Source of the DNA: an uncultured Bacteroidota bacterium
GTDB taxonomy: Bacteria > Bacteroidota > Bacteroidia > Chitinophagales > Saprospiraceae
Direction: 5' to 3'
Length of the DNA stretch: 50,929 nt
Assembly (NCBI GenBank): GCA_937870795.1
Contig: CALMWS010000230.1
Location: 1 to 50,929 of the forward strand
Below the pieces are notes generated by a model. It saw only the letters and a program-made list of their open reading frames with translations, searched no databases and was not told the DNA's origin. Of the stretch, positions 33,401 through 41,580 are shown piece after piece. A program made the translations under genes and the position numbers. The stretch's first letter is position 1. Each line of letters starts with the position of its first letter.

Positions 33401-33868
33401 ATGAAAATGGCAGGTACTTATACCCAAATGTATGTGCATATACTTTTTGCGGTGAGCAGAAAGGAATGTTTAATCAAACCGGAATGGAAAGAAGATATGC
33501 AGCGTTATATGGCAGGCATTATTCGAAACCATGGTCACAGGTTGGTGGCTATCAAGGCAATGCCTGATCATGTTCACATATTAATAAAGTTTCATACTAC
33601 TCAAAGCATATCGGACTTGGTGCAGGACATTAAGGGGAGCACCAGCAAGTGGATTAATGAGAGTGGTTTTATTGAGAGTCGGTTTTCCTGGCAAAGTGGA
33701 TATGGGGCATTTTCCTGTGATGGGAGCCGGCCTGAAGAGGAGATTAAAAATTTTGAAAAGCAGGAAGAATACCATCGTAACAAGACGGTACGAGAAGAAT
33801 ATAAGGAGATACTTGAAAGAGAGGGGGTAACATATGAAGAGAAGTATCTTTTCGAAGATGTGATGTGA
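33401..33868 (+). CDS. REP-associated tyrosine transposase (RAYT, IS200/Y1-HUH family), catalytic Tyr replaced by Asn
   Basis: 155 residues from ATG 33401 (MKMAGTYTQMYVHILFAVS); a TTG at 33368 is upstream in frame. The HUH metal-binding motif is intact: MPDHVHIL with His57 and His59. The family's FSWQSGYGAFS segment (residues 95-105) is present. Bacteroidota relatives, from memory, read I-K-Y-I-x-N-Q-E-E-H-H after it; here the same ungapped column reads IKNFEKQEEYH, so the catalytic Tyr is Asn117 (codon AAT at 33749-33751, one base from TAT). Such enzymes cleave single-stranded DNA at palindromes. The gene directly abuts a palindrome array, as RAYT genes do. It is probably inactive for strand transfer but could still bind DNA. 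Confidence 0.82.
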   Translation: MKMAGTYTQMYVHILFAVSRKECLIKPEWKEDMQRYMAGIIRNHGHRLVAIKAMPDHVHILIKFHTTQSISDLVQDIKGSTSKWINESGFIESRFSWQSGYGAFSCDGSRPEEEIKNFEKQEEYHRNKTVREEYKEILEREGVTYEEKYLFEDVM

Positions 33869-34250
33869 GGAAAGAGGTTTATGTGGTCCCTTCAGGAGCA
33901 AATATTATTCTGTTTGCGGTTTTTGTGATATGCGACTGCTTTGCAGTCGCGATTGTCTTGTCTGACCGCGATGGGAAGTCATCATGATGGGCAGGCAAAC
34001 CTACCCCTTCGGGGCAAACGAGATATATACGGTCCCTTCAGGACCTCCTGCCAGGTGCCACTGTACAGAGGTTGTAATATGGGATTGCTTCGCAATCTCT
34101 ACTTCCCTTTCAGGGCAGGAAGAGGTGTCCTTTGGAAGGGTGAGGACAAAAACCCCTTCGGGGTTAACGAGATTTATGTGGTCCCTTCAGGACTATACGC
34201 TTGTCTGCATGTTGGTTTTGTAATATGCGACTGCTTTGCAGTCGCTATCG
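33869..34250 (+). repeat. REP-like composite palindrome array, left copy (about 1.4 units)
   Basis: Starts one base after the transposase stop codon. It holds three copies of a REP-like element: a TTGTRATAT flank followed by a 6-8 bp stem with a 3-base loop at 33923-33950, 34072-34097 and 34218-34245. Between them are other palindromes with short loops (GGTCCCTTCAGGACC at 34031-34045, and CCCCTTCGGGG twice). The segment from 34054 (GGTGCCACTGTACAGAG) to 34245 is collinear with the two units of the right array at 41605 and 41884, with inner spacings equal to within one base. No gene is supported here. Confidence 0.8.
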
Positions 34251-34272
34251 TCACAATTATATGCTATATGAA

Positions 34273-34299
34273 GTAGTCAACTATAAGGCCATTGACTAC
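34273..34299 (-). terminator. Possible terminator of the surface-protein operon
   Basis: GTAGTCAA (34273-34280) and TTGACTAC (34292-34299) form a perfect 8-bp stem with an 11-base loop, directly after the stop codon at 34302. The following minus-strand bases are only moderately T-rich. Confidence 0.45.
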
Positions 34300-34301
34300 G
34301 C

Positions 34302-36014
34302 CTATTCTATTACCACCAATGCCCCACTCTTTTGCTTTCCAGCGCTGGTCGATTTGTAGTAATACAAACCAGATTGATTTACGGGTAGATTAACGGGATT
34401 GCTTACCTTACCTTCAAATGTTTTTTGGCCGGTGCTGTTGTACAAGGTTAGATGGAAGTCTGTTTCTTCTCCGGTAAACCATAGGCTGCTGTTTAATGGG
34501 CAGGGATTAGGGAATACACCTGCAGTGTTGGAGCTCGTGTACTCTTCATCGGTGCCGGTGGTGCAGGAGGCGAGGATTTCTTCGCGGGTGTTGCAGCCGG
34601 GGGCGTTGCTAAAAATTGAAGCTTTGTGTTTGGGGTTATCCAAATAAGAACAAAGAAATTTTGAATTGCATAGTTCCAATTTTTCATTTTCTTTTAAAAC
34701 GATATACCTGATGTATGAAGTATCAATATTATCAAATCCACTCAGGTCAGTTAGCTCATGATTTCTATTCACCCACATGCCTCTTACTTTTCGCAGATTG
34801 GAAAAATCTTTTACTGATTTTAGCTTGTGCGCCTGAAATTGGAAATTGATCCATTGAGTGGTATCTACTTCCTGATTCTTTAATCCAGCAATTTCTACCA
34901 ATGATTGGAATCCGTTAATTTCTTCCAAATACGCCGAAAATATGGTTAAACTTCTGTCAATATACCTTAAATTCTGGAAGCCATTGATGGTCTTCAACTT
35001 ATTGGCTCCTTCAATAATAACACTATTATAACAACTATCCAAATTTTGAAAAGCATCAACTGTTGCCATTTCGATATTACTAGTCAATCCTAATTGCCCC
35101 TCAACTATTTTAACATTTTGAAATGCTGATATTGAATTAAGTTGATATGCATTAGAAATATAAAGAGATCCGTCAACTCTTATAAGGTTTTCAAATTTGG
35201 GCAGTTCAGCTAAAACATACATGTTTGAAAATTGCAACCCTTGAGTATATCTTAAATAATCAAATCCTTTAAACAATTCCAAGAATATTTCATCTTCTAT
35301 TTGAAGCCCGCCTTTCCAAATAGAATCCAATTCGAAAAACCCATGTAGTTCTTTTACAGCATTGTCACCGATTCTGATGCTTTTTATTTTTTTTACCATA
35401 TCAAAACCCACAATCTTTTCCAAAACAGGATTCTTGTCAATTCTCAATGCCCCGTATTCTATGCCTGAATTGAATCCTGTTATACTTTTCAATATCTTGT
35501 TATTGGTTATAATTATGTCACCTGCCCTATTCAGACCATGGAAAGCATTAATGTCTCCCAGATTCTTATGATCCTGTAAGATGATTTTACCGGTGCTTTC
35601 AACCTTGTTAAATCCTTTAATAGCCGTTATTTGATTATTGTCCTGAATATCTATATAACTTGTTGATCTCAATTCATTAAACTGATCGATTGCCAACAGA
35701 GAATCGTTAAAGATTACCATAAACCCAAGTGCCACAATTTCAAGATTTGACAGGCCGCTAATTGACTTAAGCCTGCCAGTATATCTAATTGCCAAATCAC
35801 CTTTGATCTCCTTTATAGAATACAATGAATCAATATTGGTTATATCATTTCCTGTGATGGTTATAAAACCATTTATTACACTGCAACCGGGATTCAATAT
35901 TTGAAAACTATCAACCTGGCTTTGCCTGCGGAAAACGATGTTTCCGGTGCAAGGGTTTTGGGCACATAAAAATGACGCAAGAAACAGCACATTAAAAACA
36001 ATGATTGCCTTCAT
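34302..36014 (-). CDS. T9SS-exported receptor L-domain/leucine-rich surface protein
   Basis: 570 residues. Signal peptide MKAIIVFNVLFLASFLCAQ. About 430 residues of repeated short units that resemble receptor L-domain/BspA-like repeats (GFITITGNDITNIDSLYSI, GDLAIRYTGRLKSISGLSNL, IDIQDNNQITAIKGFNKVE), forming a beta-helix-like solenoid. After that comes the T9SS type A sorting domain: GVFPNPCPLNSSLWFTG, HLTLYNSTGQKTFEG and SGLYYYKSTSAGKQKSG. Last gene of a three-gene operon; it overlaps the middle gene by ATGA. Such proteins often bind surfaces or other proteins; target unknown. Confidence 0.85.
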   Translation of the reverse strand: MKAIIVFNVLFLASFLCAQNPCTGNIVFRRQSQVDSFQILNPGCSVINGFITITGNDITNIDSLYSIKEIKGDLAIRYTGRLKSISGLSNLEIVALGFMVIFNDSLLAIDQFNELRSTSYIDIQDNNQITAIKGFNKVESTGKIILQDHKNLGDINAFHGLNRAGDIIITNNKILKSITGFNSGIEYGALRIDKNPVLEKIVGFDMVKKIKSIRIGDNAVKELHGFFELDSIWKGGLQIEDEIFLELFKGFDYLRYTQGLQFSNMYVLAELPKFENLIRVDGSLYISNAYQLNSISAFQNVKIVEGQLGLTSNIEMATVDAFQNLDSCYNSVIIEGANKLKTINGFQNLRYIDRSLTIFSAYLEEINGFQSLVEIAGLKNQEVDTTQWINFQFQAHKLKSVKDFSNLRKVRGMWVNRNHELTDLSGFDNIDTSYIRYIVLKENEKLELCNSKFLCSYLDNPKHKASIFSNAPGCNTREEILASCTTGTDEEYTSSNTAGVFPNPCPLNSSLWFTGEETDFHLTLYNSTGQKTFEGKVSNPVNLPVNQSGLYYYKSTSAGKQKSGALVVIE

Positions 36015-37540
36015 ATTCCTTTAACTATCTTTATAGAAGAACTAATTCCTTTATCATTAATAAAAACAACAGAATATACACCTGTGGCTTGATGCTCCAG
36101 GTCTAAAAAATTGTCACCCTGCTTTATTTTCTGCCTTTTTACAAGTTCACCTCTTAGGTCATATATAAATAAAAATCCGCTAATTTCAGCCTCTATTTTA
36201 GCAACATCTATAATGGGATTGGGGTAAATTTTTAGATCAGATTGATTTTGAAATACATCTTTGACATCGGTGTACAACTCCAGAGTATCACAGAGGTCTT
36301 CTTCATCAACACGCAAGCGAGGGAAATTAGGCAAATTAAGAACGCCATTGGTATAAAACAAGTCAATGGCATGTTGCTGAAAATCACAGGCTTTTCCCTT
36401 TTTGTTGGGATAGTTGATCAAGTGCATCGACTTGGTGCTGCTGGAAGAATTCATATAAATTTTACAATCAGGGGCCAAATTCATCAAAATAAAATCCGTG
36501 CTAAATGGGTTTTGAAAACCATCATAAGTACCAATAACTTCATAGGGCAAATCTTCTTTCCATAAATCTACCTGAAGCAAGGTATCTACTGTAGAAATGT
36601 AGACAAATCTACCATTTGGAGAAAACTCCAATCCTGTGAAAACTTTCCTAATACCAAAAGGAACAATTTTAGTTTTATGATTTGATAATTGGCCAGTTTG
36701 TCTGTCAAAGTCAAACAAATTCAGGCCATTTTCCCATGTGTACCAGGCCCATTTTTTACCATCAGGGCTAAACTTTGACATACCACCCGCACTCGTATTT
36801 CTTGTGGTCTTTTGGCCAATGTCCTGGCTGTCTTTTACAGCTGCACCATTCTCATCAATTAGCACTTTGTAATAGGTATTGTCGTATTCTTCCATTTGTA
36901 TCAGCCACCAATCTTTTCCATTTGTATGATGAACGGCAGATAAAAATGAAGAACATACATAAGTATCTTCGTGTATGATTTTATTTTTAATTGTCACCTT
37001 TCCTTTGCCATTGTTCATAGTCATGTCCACATACGAATATTTTATACCTTCTACATAAAATCGAGTAGGAATTAAAATATAATTTATTGTTTTATGGATA
37101 ATATAATATCCATACTCATGGCTAGGATCATTTAGTATAAGTATATCCTGCATGCCATTGTACCCGTCTTTACAGTTTTGCCACCATTCTACATAATATT
37201 TGCCAAAATTAAGGCTATCTCCATTCTCCATCAATTGATGATCGGCCTGAAGCACCTGGCAGCCATTGGTATAAAAGAGCAATTCGCCTTTATTATTTGA
37301 GACACTCGCTACTGTTGTTGATATCGAATATTTGGCTTCTTCAACCCGCAAGTCAAAACGATTTTTGCTAAAATCAATAATTTGAGAAGCAATGATTATT
37401 TCACTAGAAGTTGAGTCTTTATATGCTGGATGATTAAATAACCAATTTGCATCCTGCAACTCTTGACCCGCCAGTTTTATTGTAAATATTACTAAGGCAG
37501 TAAATATTACTGCCTTAGTGCCAAAATTAATCTTTATCAT
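36011..37540 (-). CDS. T9SS-exported beta-propeller-like surface protein
   Basis: 509 residues. Signal peptide MIKINFGTKAVIFTALVIFTIKLAGQ. The middle looks like a WD40/YVTN-type propeller with repeated blade patterns: ISTTVASVSNNKGELLFYTNG, SAGGMSKFSPDGKKWAWYTW, GLEFSPNGRFVYISTVDTLLQVD and NLAPDCKIYMNS. The C-terminal 75 residues are a T9SS type A CTD (LKIYPNPIIDVAKIEAEI, then GFLFIYDLRGELVKRQKI and TGVYSVVFINDKG). It overlaps both neighbours by 4 bp (ATGA), showing tight translational coupling. Function beyond surface exposure is not known. Confidence 0.83.
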   Translation of the reverse strand: MIKINFGTKAVIFTALVIFTIKLAGQELQDANWLFNHPAYKDSTSSEIIIASQIIDFSKNRFDLRVEEAKYSISTTVASVSNNKGELLFYTNGCQVLQADHQLMENGDSLNFGKYYVEWWQNCKDGYNGMQDILILNDPSHEYGYYIIHKTINYILIPTRFYVEGIKYSYVDMTMNNGKGKVTIKNKIIHEDTYVCSSFLSAVHHTNGKDWWLIQMEEYDNTYYKVLIDENGAAVKDSQDIGQKTTRNTSAGGMSKFSPDGKKWAWYTWENGLNLFDFDRQTGQLSNHKTKIVPFGIRKVFTGLEFSPNGRFVYISTVDTLLQVDLWKEDLPYEVIGTYDGFQNPFSTDFILMNLAPDCKIYMNSSSSTKSMHLINYPNKKGKACDFQQHAIDLFYTNGVLNLPNFPRLRVDEEDLCDTLELYTDVKDVFQNQSDLKIYPNPIIDVAKIEAEISGFLFIYDLRGELVKRQKIKQGDNFLDLEHQATGVYSVVFINDKGISSSIKIVKGI

Positions 37541-40500
37541 TCTACCTTTACTACTTTTGTAATGTACTCATTAGAAGCATATTCAACATCTTTGATTTTG
37601 ATAATGAATAAGCCATTGTTATTATCACTTAAATCCAGACTTACAATACCACCATCCGCAATCATTTCTTTAACCTTTTCACCAACCAAAGATGTAACTG
37701 TAATAACATATCTGGATCGATCACTACCCATCAAATCAATGTTGTATATTCCGGAAGAAAATGTAGGATATACTTTAGCAAAAGTCTGGTTTACTTTAGC
37801 AGGCCTGGATGATCTGTTTTGGGCGTCATGACAATCATATCCTAAGGGATTGACTTCACCAATGAGTGACATGAGGTCTTTTGCCAGGTACACATTTTCA
37901 CCATTGTCATCGGTACATTTTTCAGCTATGAGTTTTATACTGCTGTTACCTGGCAAAATAGTACTTTGTAAATAATCTAACATTGCAGTGTATAACAGTG
38001 CCTCATCACTATAACTTTGATCCGTACCAAGCTCAATAAGTTCTGCATTGATTTCACTAAACAAACTACTCTCTGTAGAATTGTTATCCGCAATTGATGT
38101 CCTAATACTAACGATTGCAGCATTGAAGGCAATTTGATCAAATGGCTGACCTGAGGTCGCATCTGCTACTATATTACTTACCTGAGTGTAAGCACTGGCA
38201 GTACTACTTTGATTCAAATAGGATAGTGTATTGAGTTTATCGTTAATTGTCTCAACATTTTTCTGTTTGGTGCTATTAATACTATCCCAAATTGTTTTAA
38301 GGCAAGGCGATAGATTTTCATAGGATCTACCTGTCTTCTTAAGCAAACGATAGATATACGCCTGCCACCATTTGATCTGGGCTGGTCTGAGTCTCAAGGT
38401 TGTGGTCTTAAGCCAATTGCAAATGGCCTCTGGAGATGGGCTACCATTGAACCAAGAACCAAAACCACCCAAACCATAGGTACAACCACTGCATTCATAA
38501 GTTGGTTTACCAATTGGCTCAAGTACATTGTCAAATAAATCAGCGGGATTACTATTGACCAAGCCATTTTTTTTAGGATACCAACCTTTATTTTGACTAT
38601 CAGATTTAGTAAAATCTACTAAAAATTTAGAGTTAAACACTTCAATACCAGATAGTGCTGTTGCATCCGCACCAAGTAGACTATTTTCAAACCAACTGTT
38701 TCCATGATGCTCCTGACGACCCAATGGGCTATTAAGCACCAAATTGACATCGGTATTATAAGAAAATGAGTTGCCTTTTAAAATTTGGAATGGGCTATTG
38801 ATATTTATATTGATGTCATTCAATTCTGACTCTAAGATATTACAGTCTAAGGTATTGCCCGTTGAATTATCCGTATAAATACCATCCTTAAAGTCTACAG
38901 AAAAGTTGCAATTGGCCGTATGTGTGTTGCCTCCGAGTAGTGCTAAGGCCTTGCTGGTAGGTGAGGTATAACCATAAATGGTGTTGTTGGTGATGGTATG
39001 GGTTTTGCCATTAGATGATGCAATGCCTACATGTATAGGTTTTTGATTTAAGAAAGAAATGTTGTTGTCGGCAATGGTATTATTGCTGCCAAATCTGCAT
39101 ATTACACCTGTGGTAGATTCGCCTTCCTGAGAGGCAGTGGTCGAAATCACGTTATTGACAACTGCACCACCATTGATGTTAAAAAACTCTACCCCTGTAT
39201 ACCCTGCATGAATAATATTGTTTGCAACACCGATTTTTCTACTGCGATTGTCTCTAAGTAATATACCTGTTGTACTGCAATTACTGATCTCATTGCTGAT
39301 AAAATCACCACCCGTACGCAGTCCATAGATACCATATCTACAATTGTCAACTTGATTGCCTTTGGCATAAGTATATACTGATCCTACATCGTAAATGGCT
39401 GTGCCGGATACATAAGTATAATTGGAATTTGGAGCCAGTTCACCGGAATGGATGAGCATATTTTCAAATCTATTACCTATGATAATAAGGTCAGCACCTT
39501 CTGACTTGATACCATAATGTAGGTTTTTGAAATTATTACCATAGTTGTTGTCTACTGCCAAACCACCTATGAAGCCTTGAGCTGCATTATCAGCTTTTAT
39601 ACCTATGTAAGTATTATTTGACCAAAGTGGTGCAGCAAAGGTAGTTGGTTTTACACCATTTAGAGTTTGGATAGTATTGTTTTTAAAACCTGACAGGAAA
39701 GCACCAGTTTCAAGATTAATGCCTATGTAACAGTCGTTTATTTGTGTATTACTTATTGACGCTATGCCGCCATTTTTTAAATTCACGGCATAATAAGCAT
39801 CAGAAATACTGCAATCAAATTTTTTGCTAGGACCGCCTTGTGTGTAAGTCACCAGTTTTTCATTCGCAATAAGTTGCCCCCCACTTTCAACCTCAATACC
39901 TGACCATAATAATTCAGCATTTGGATTATTACATGAATACAACTTACAACCAGAAATGTCCAATGTCTTGCCATTTTTTACTACAATTTTAGTAGAGGGA
40001 GACATAGATAATTCTGAACCGGGCGGAAATGTAAAATCATTATCAATCGTAATTGTGCCATTCAAATCAATCTTTTTTGATTTTAGATTATTATTACAAT
40101 TACACAAATTAGAAAGTTGATTAGCGTTGAGATTCCCCGCAGTTGAAAGATTAATATACTCTTTACCAAAATAAATTGGCCCAAATCCAAGATATGGATT
40201 ATAACCTGAAGGTACAGGATTATAATCCACTCTAAATATAATTTCGGTGGAATATTTAGAATTATCATTATTCCATTCACCTTTTAAAATTTTAAATTTA
40301 AAGTCATGCATTATTTGTTGTGCAATGCCCAATTGCCCAATAAACGATATTTTTTTCCTCCCATCTGCTTCATTTGTTATGGTCTGATATGTAGCTGGTT
40401 TTTCTAAAACTTCGACTTCATCAGGGTAAAATTTAAAAGATATTGTGATGTCTCTTTGAATACAATTATTTGTTAAAGTGAAATTATAAGGCATAATATT

Positions 40501-41220
40501 TTGTGAATTGCATCCAGAATTAAATTCCGACGTATACTTTACTACATCATGATCAAATTTACAAAAAATACAAGGTTCCTCGATGCTTGTAAAGACACAT
40601 GGAGAAACTGATGGCAACATCTTATTGTTAAGAAACTCTTGTTCACAAAATTTAAATTCTAATTCATTTAAAAAAATAGATGAAGGAGATGAAGCCATAA
40701 GTGCATTTTGTGAAGCTTGAGCAGCGCATGCGCTATTGGGATTATTTTCAGTATGAATAAGGCCAAATCCATGTCCTAGTTCATGAGCAAAATTAACATC
40801 AAATACAGGTCTTATGCCTTCAACTATGCTGCCAAAAACACCATTTTCTATATTGGGATTGTAATTTTCTGCATTAGATTCGCAAAGGTCGCCTCCATTG
40901 CTAAAGCCACCAACTTGCGGCAAATCCAAACCTGTAATATGGACGACCAAATCTCTATCAAAACATATTTTTGACCATCCATATGATACAACATTTTTAA
41001 GAAATTCACCTTTTTCGTTAAAGGGCAATTGGCCAGATGAATATTTTGATCCTGCATTGATTCTAACTATTTTTTTTAAACTAAGTGTAATACCACTATT
41101 TTGATAGAAAATTGCTACTTTTTCAAAATTATCTTCAATTACAGATTCTGAATTAGACTTATGTATAGCGGCAAAATATTCATCATATGAAATTCCAATC
41201 TCAACGATTTGTGCATTCAA
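37537..41220 (-). CDS. T9SS-exported metzincin protease with parallel beta-helix; signal peptide separated from any start codon
   Basis: At least 1227 residues. Numbered from the TTG codon at 41220, the N-terminal domain has the metzincin zinc motif HELGHGFGLIH (His146, Glu147, His150, His156) and a Met-turn (NALMASS, Met175), as in reprolysin-like peptidases. A Cys-rich zone follows, then from about 400 to 850 a right-handed beta-helix (repeats such as YIGINLETGAFLSGF and NNIIHAGYTGVEFFNINGG). The end is a T9SS CTD (FAKVYPTFSSGIYNIDLMG). The TTG start would leave out the signal peptide, which lies in frame upstream (about 41280-41215) but has no ATG, GTG or TTG before the stop at 41418. First gene of the operon. 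Confidence 0.8.
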   Translation of the reverse strand: MNAQIVEIGISYDEYFAAIHKSNSESVIEDNFEKVAIFYQNSGITLSLKKIVRINAGSKYSSGQLPFNEKGEFLKNVVSYGWSKICFDRDLVVHITGLDLPQVGGFSNGGDLCESNAENYNPNIENGVFGSIVEGIRPVFDVNFAHELGHGFGLIHTENNPNSACAAQASQNALMASSPSSIFLNELEFKFCEQEFLNNKMLPSVSPCVFTSIEEPCIFCKFDHDVVKYTSEFNSGCNSQNIMPYNFTLTNNCIQRDITISFKFYPDEVEVLEKPATYQTITNEADGRKKISFIGQLGIAQQIMHDFKFKILKGEWNNDNSKYSTEIIFRVDYNPVPSGYNPYLGFGPIYFGKEYINLSTAGNLNANQLSNLCNCNNNLKSKKIDLNGTITIDNDFTFPPGSELSMSPSTKIVVKNGKTLDISGCKLYSCNNPNAELLWSGIEVESGGQLIANEKLVTYTQGGPSKKFDCSISDAYYAVNLKNGGIASISNTQINDCYIGINLETGAFLSGFKNNTIQTLNGVKPTTFAAPLWSNNTYIGIKADNAAQGFIGGLAVDNNYGNNFKNLHYGIKSEGADLIIIGNRFENMLIHSGELAPNSNYTYVSGTAIYDVGSVYTYAKGNQVDNCRYGIYGLRTGGDFISNEISNCSTTGILLRDNRSRKIGVANNIIHAGYTGVEFFNINGGAVVNNVISTTASQEGESTTGVICRFGSNNTIADNNISFLNQKPIHVGIASSNGKTHTITNNTIYGYTSPTSKALALLGGNTHTANCNFSVDFKDGIYTDNSTGNTLDCNILESELNDINININSPFQILKGNSFSYNTDVNLVLNSPLGRQEHHGNSWFENSLLGADATALSGIEVFNSKFLVDFTKSDSQNKGWYPKKNGLVNSNPADLFDNVLEPIGKPTYECSGCTYGLGGFGSWFNGSPSPEAICNWLKTTTLRLRPAQIKWWQAYIYRLLKKTGRSYENLSPCLKTIWDSINSTKQKNVETINDKLNTLSYLNQSSTASAYTQVSNIVADATSGQPFDQIAFNAAIVSIRTSIADNNSTESSLFSEINAELIELGTDQSYSDEALLYTAMLDYLQSTILPGNSSIKLIAEKCTDDNGENVYLAKDLMSLIGEVNPLGYDCHDAQNRSSRPAKVNQTFAKVYPTFSSGIYNIDLMGSDRSRYVITVTSLVGEKVKEMIADGGIVSLDLSDNNNGLFIIKIKDVEYASNEYITKVVKVE

Positions 41221-41285
41221 ATTATTGGTAAAGACAAATGAAAAAATTAATAGAAAATATTTATACTTTAAGTTTAAAAAAGCAT
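41221..41285 (-). other. In-frame signal peptide without start codon; T6 run after an out-of-frame ATG
   Basis: The minus strand in the protease frame encodes FLNLKYKYFLLIFSFVFTNN then LNAQ, a good signal peptide. ATG at 41285-41283 is followed by C and a T6 run (41281-41276) and hits a stop at once (ATG CTT TTT TAA). One more T would give MLFLNLKYKYFLLIFSFVF in frame. Either the sequence has lost a T, or the run slips. Confidence 0.7.
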
Positions 41286-41289
41286 TAAA

Positions 41290-41385
41290 TTCTTGCGTTC
41301 TTGAGTTCTTGCGTTCTTGAGTTCTTGCGTTCTTGAGTTCTTGAGTTCTTGCGTTCTTGCGTTCTTGCGTTCTTGCGTTCTTGCG
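41290..41385. repeat. Tandem octamer repeat, 12 copies of TTCTTG(C/A)G
   Basis: Exactly 96 bp on the plus strand: units read TTCTTGCG or TTCTTGAG, order CG-AG-CG-AG-CG-AG-AG and then five CG. It is followed by 9 bp on one side and GGTGGAGG on the other. On the minus strand the unit C(G/T)CAAGAA has no stop in any frame, so an ORF can pass through it. ATG at 41411 (minus) is 191 bp from the protease frame, which is 2 mod 3; removing one unit (183 bp) or adding two (207 bp) joins them. Confidence 0.95.
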
Positions 41386-41580
41386 TTGGTGGAGGTTGGA
41401 TTTAAATACATAGCATTAAATTTAAATAGTAAATAATAATTATAACAGTGTAAAATTATACACTAATTTTAATCCTCCAAATTATTTTAAGTAATTTTTA
41501 CATTATACCCAATTATTTAACATTTGAATAAAATGTGGATGGTGTGTAATATTTATGTATTTTCGATTCTTTTAAGAAAT
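41386..41580 (-). promoter_or_regulatory. AT-rich leader with possible promoter of the protease operon
   Basis: No gene. On the minus strand TAAATTTA (41424-41417; one mismatch to TAnnTTTG) lies 5 bp before ATG 41411, the same near-leaderless layout as at 3924. A second one-mismatch box, TAATTTTA, lies further upstream. The remainder is plain AT-rich sequence. Confidence 0.35.

Noticed and set aside
33304-33567. An 87-codon frame that starts before and overlaps the transposase gene
   Set aside because: It is a different frame of the same DNA; the frame at 33401 has all family motifs and needs no frameshift.
41290-41385. Octamer block as a CRISPR array
   Set aside because: Units are 8 bp with no spacers and there are no cas genes; it is a simple tandem repeat.
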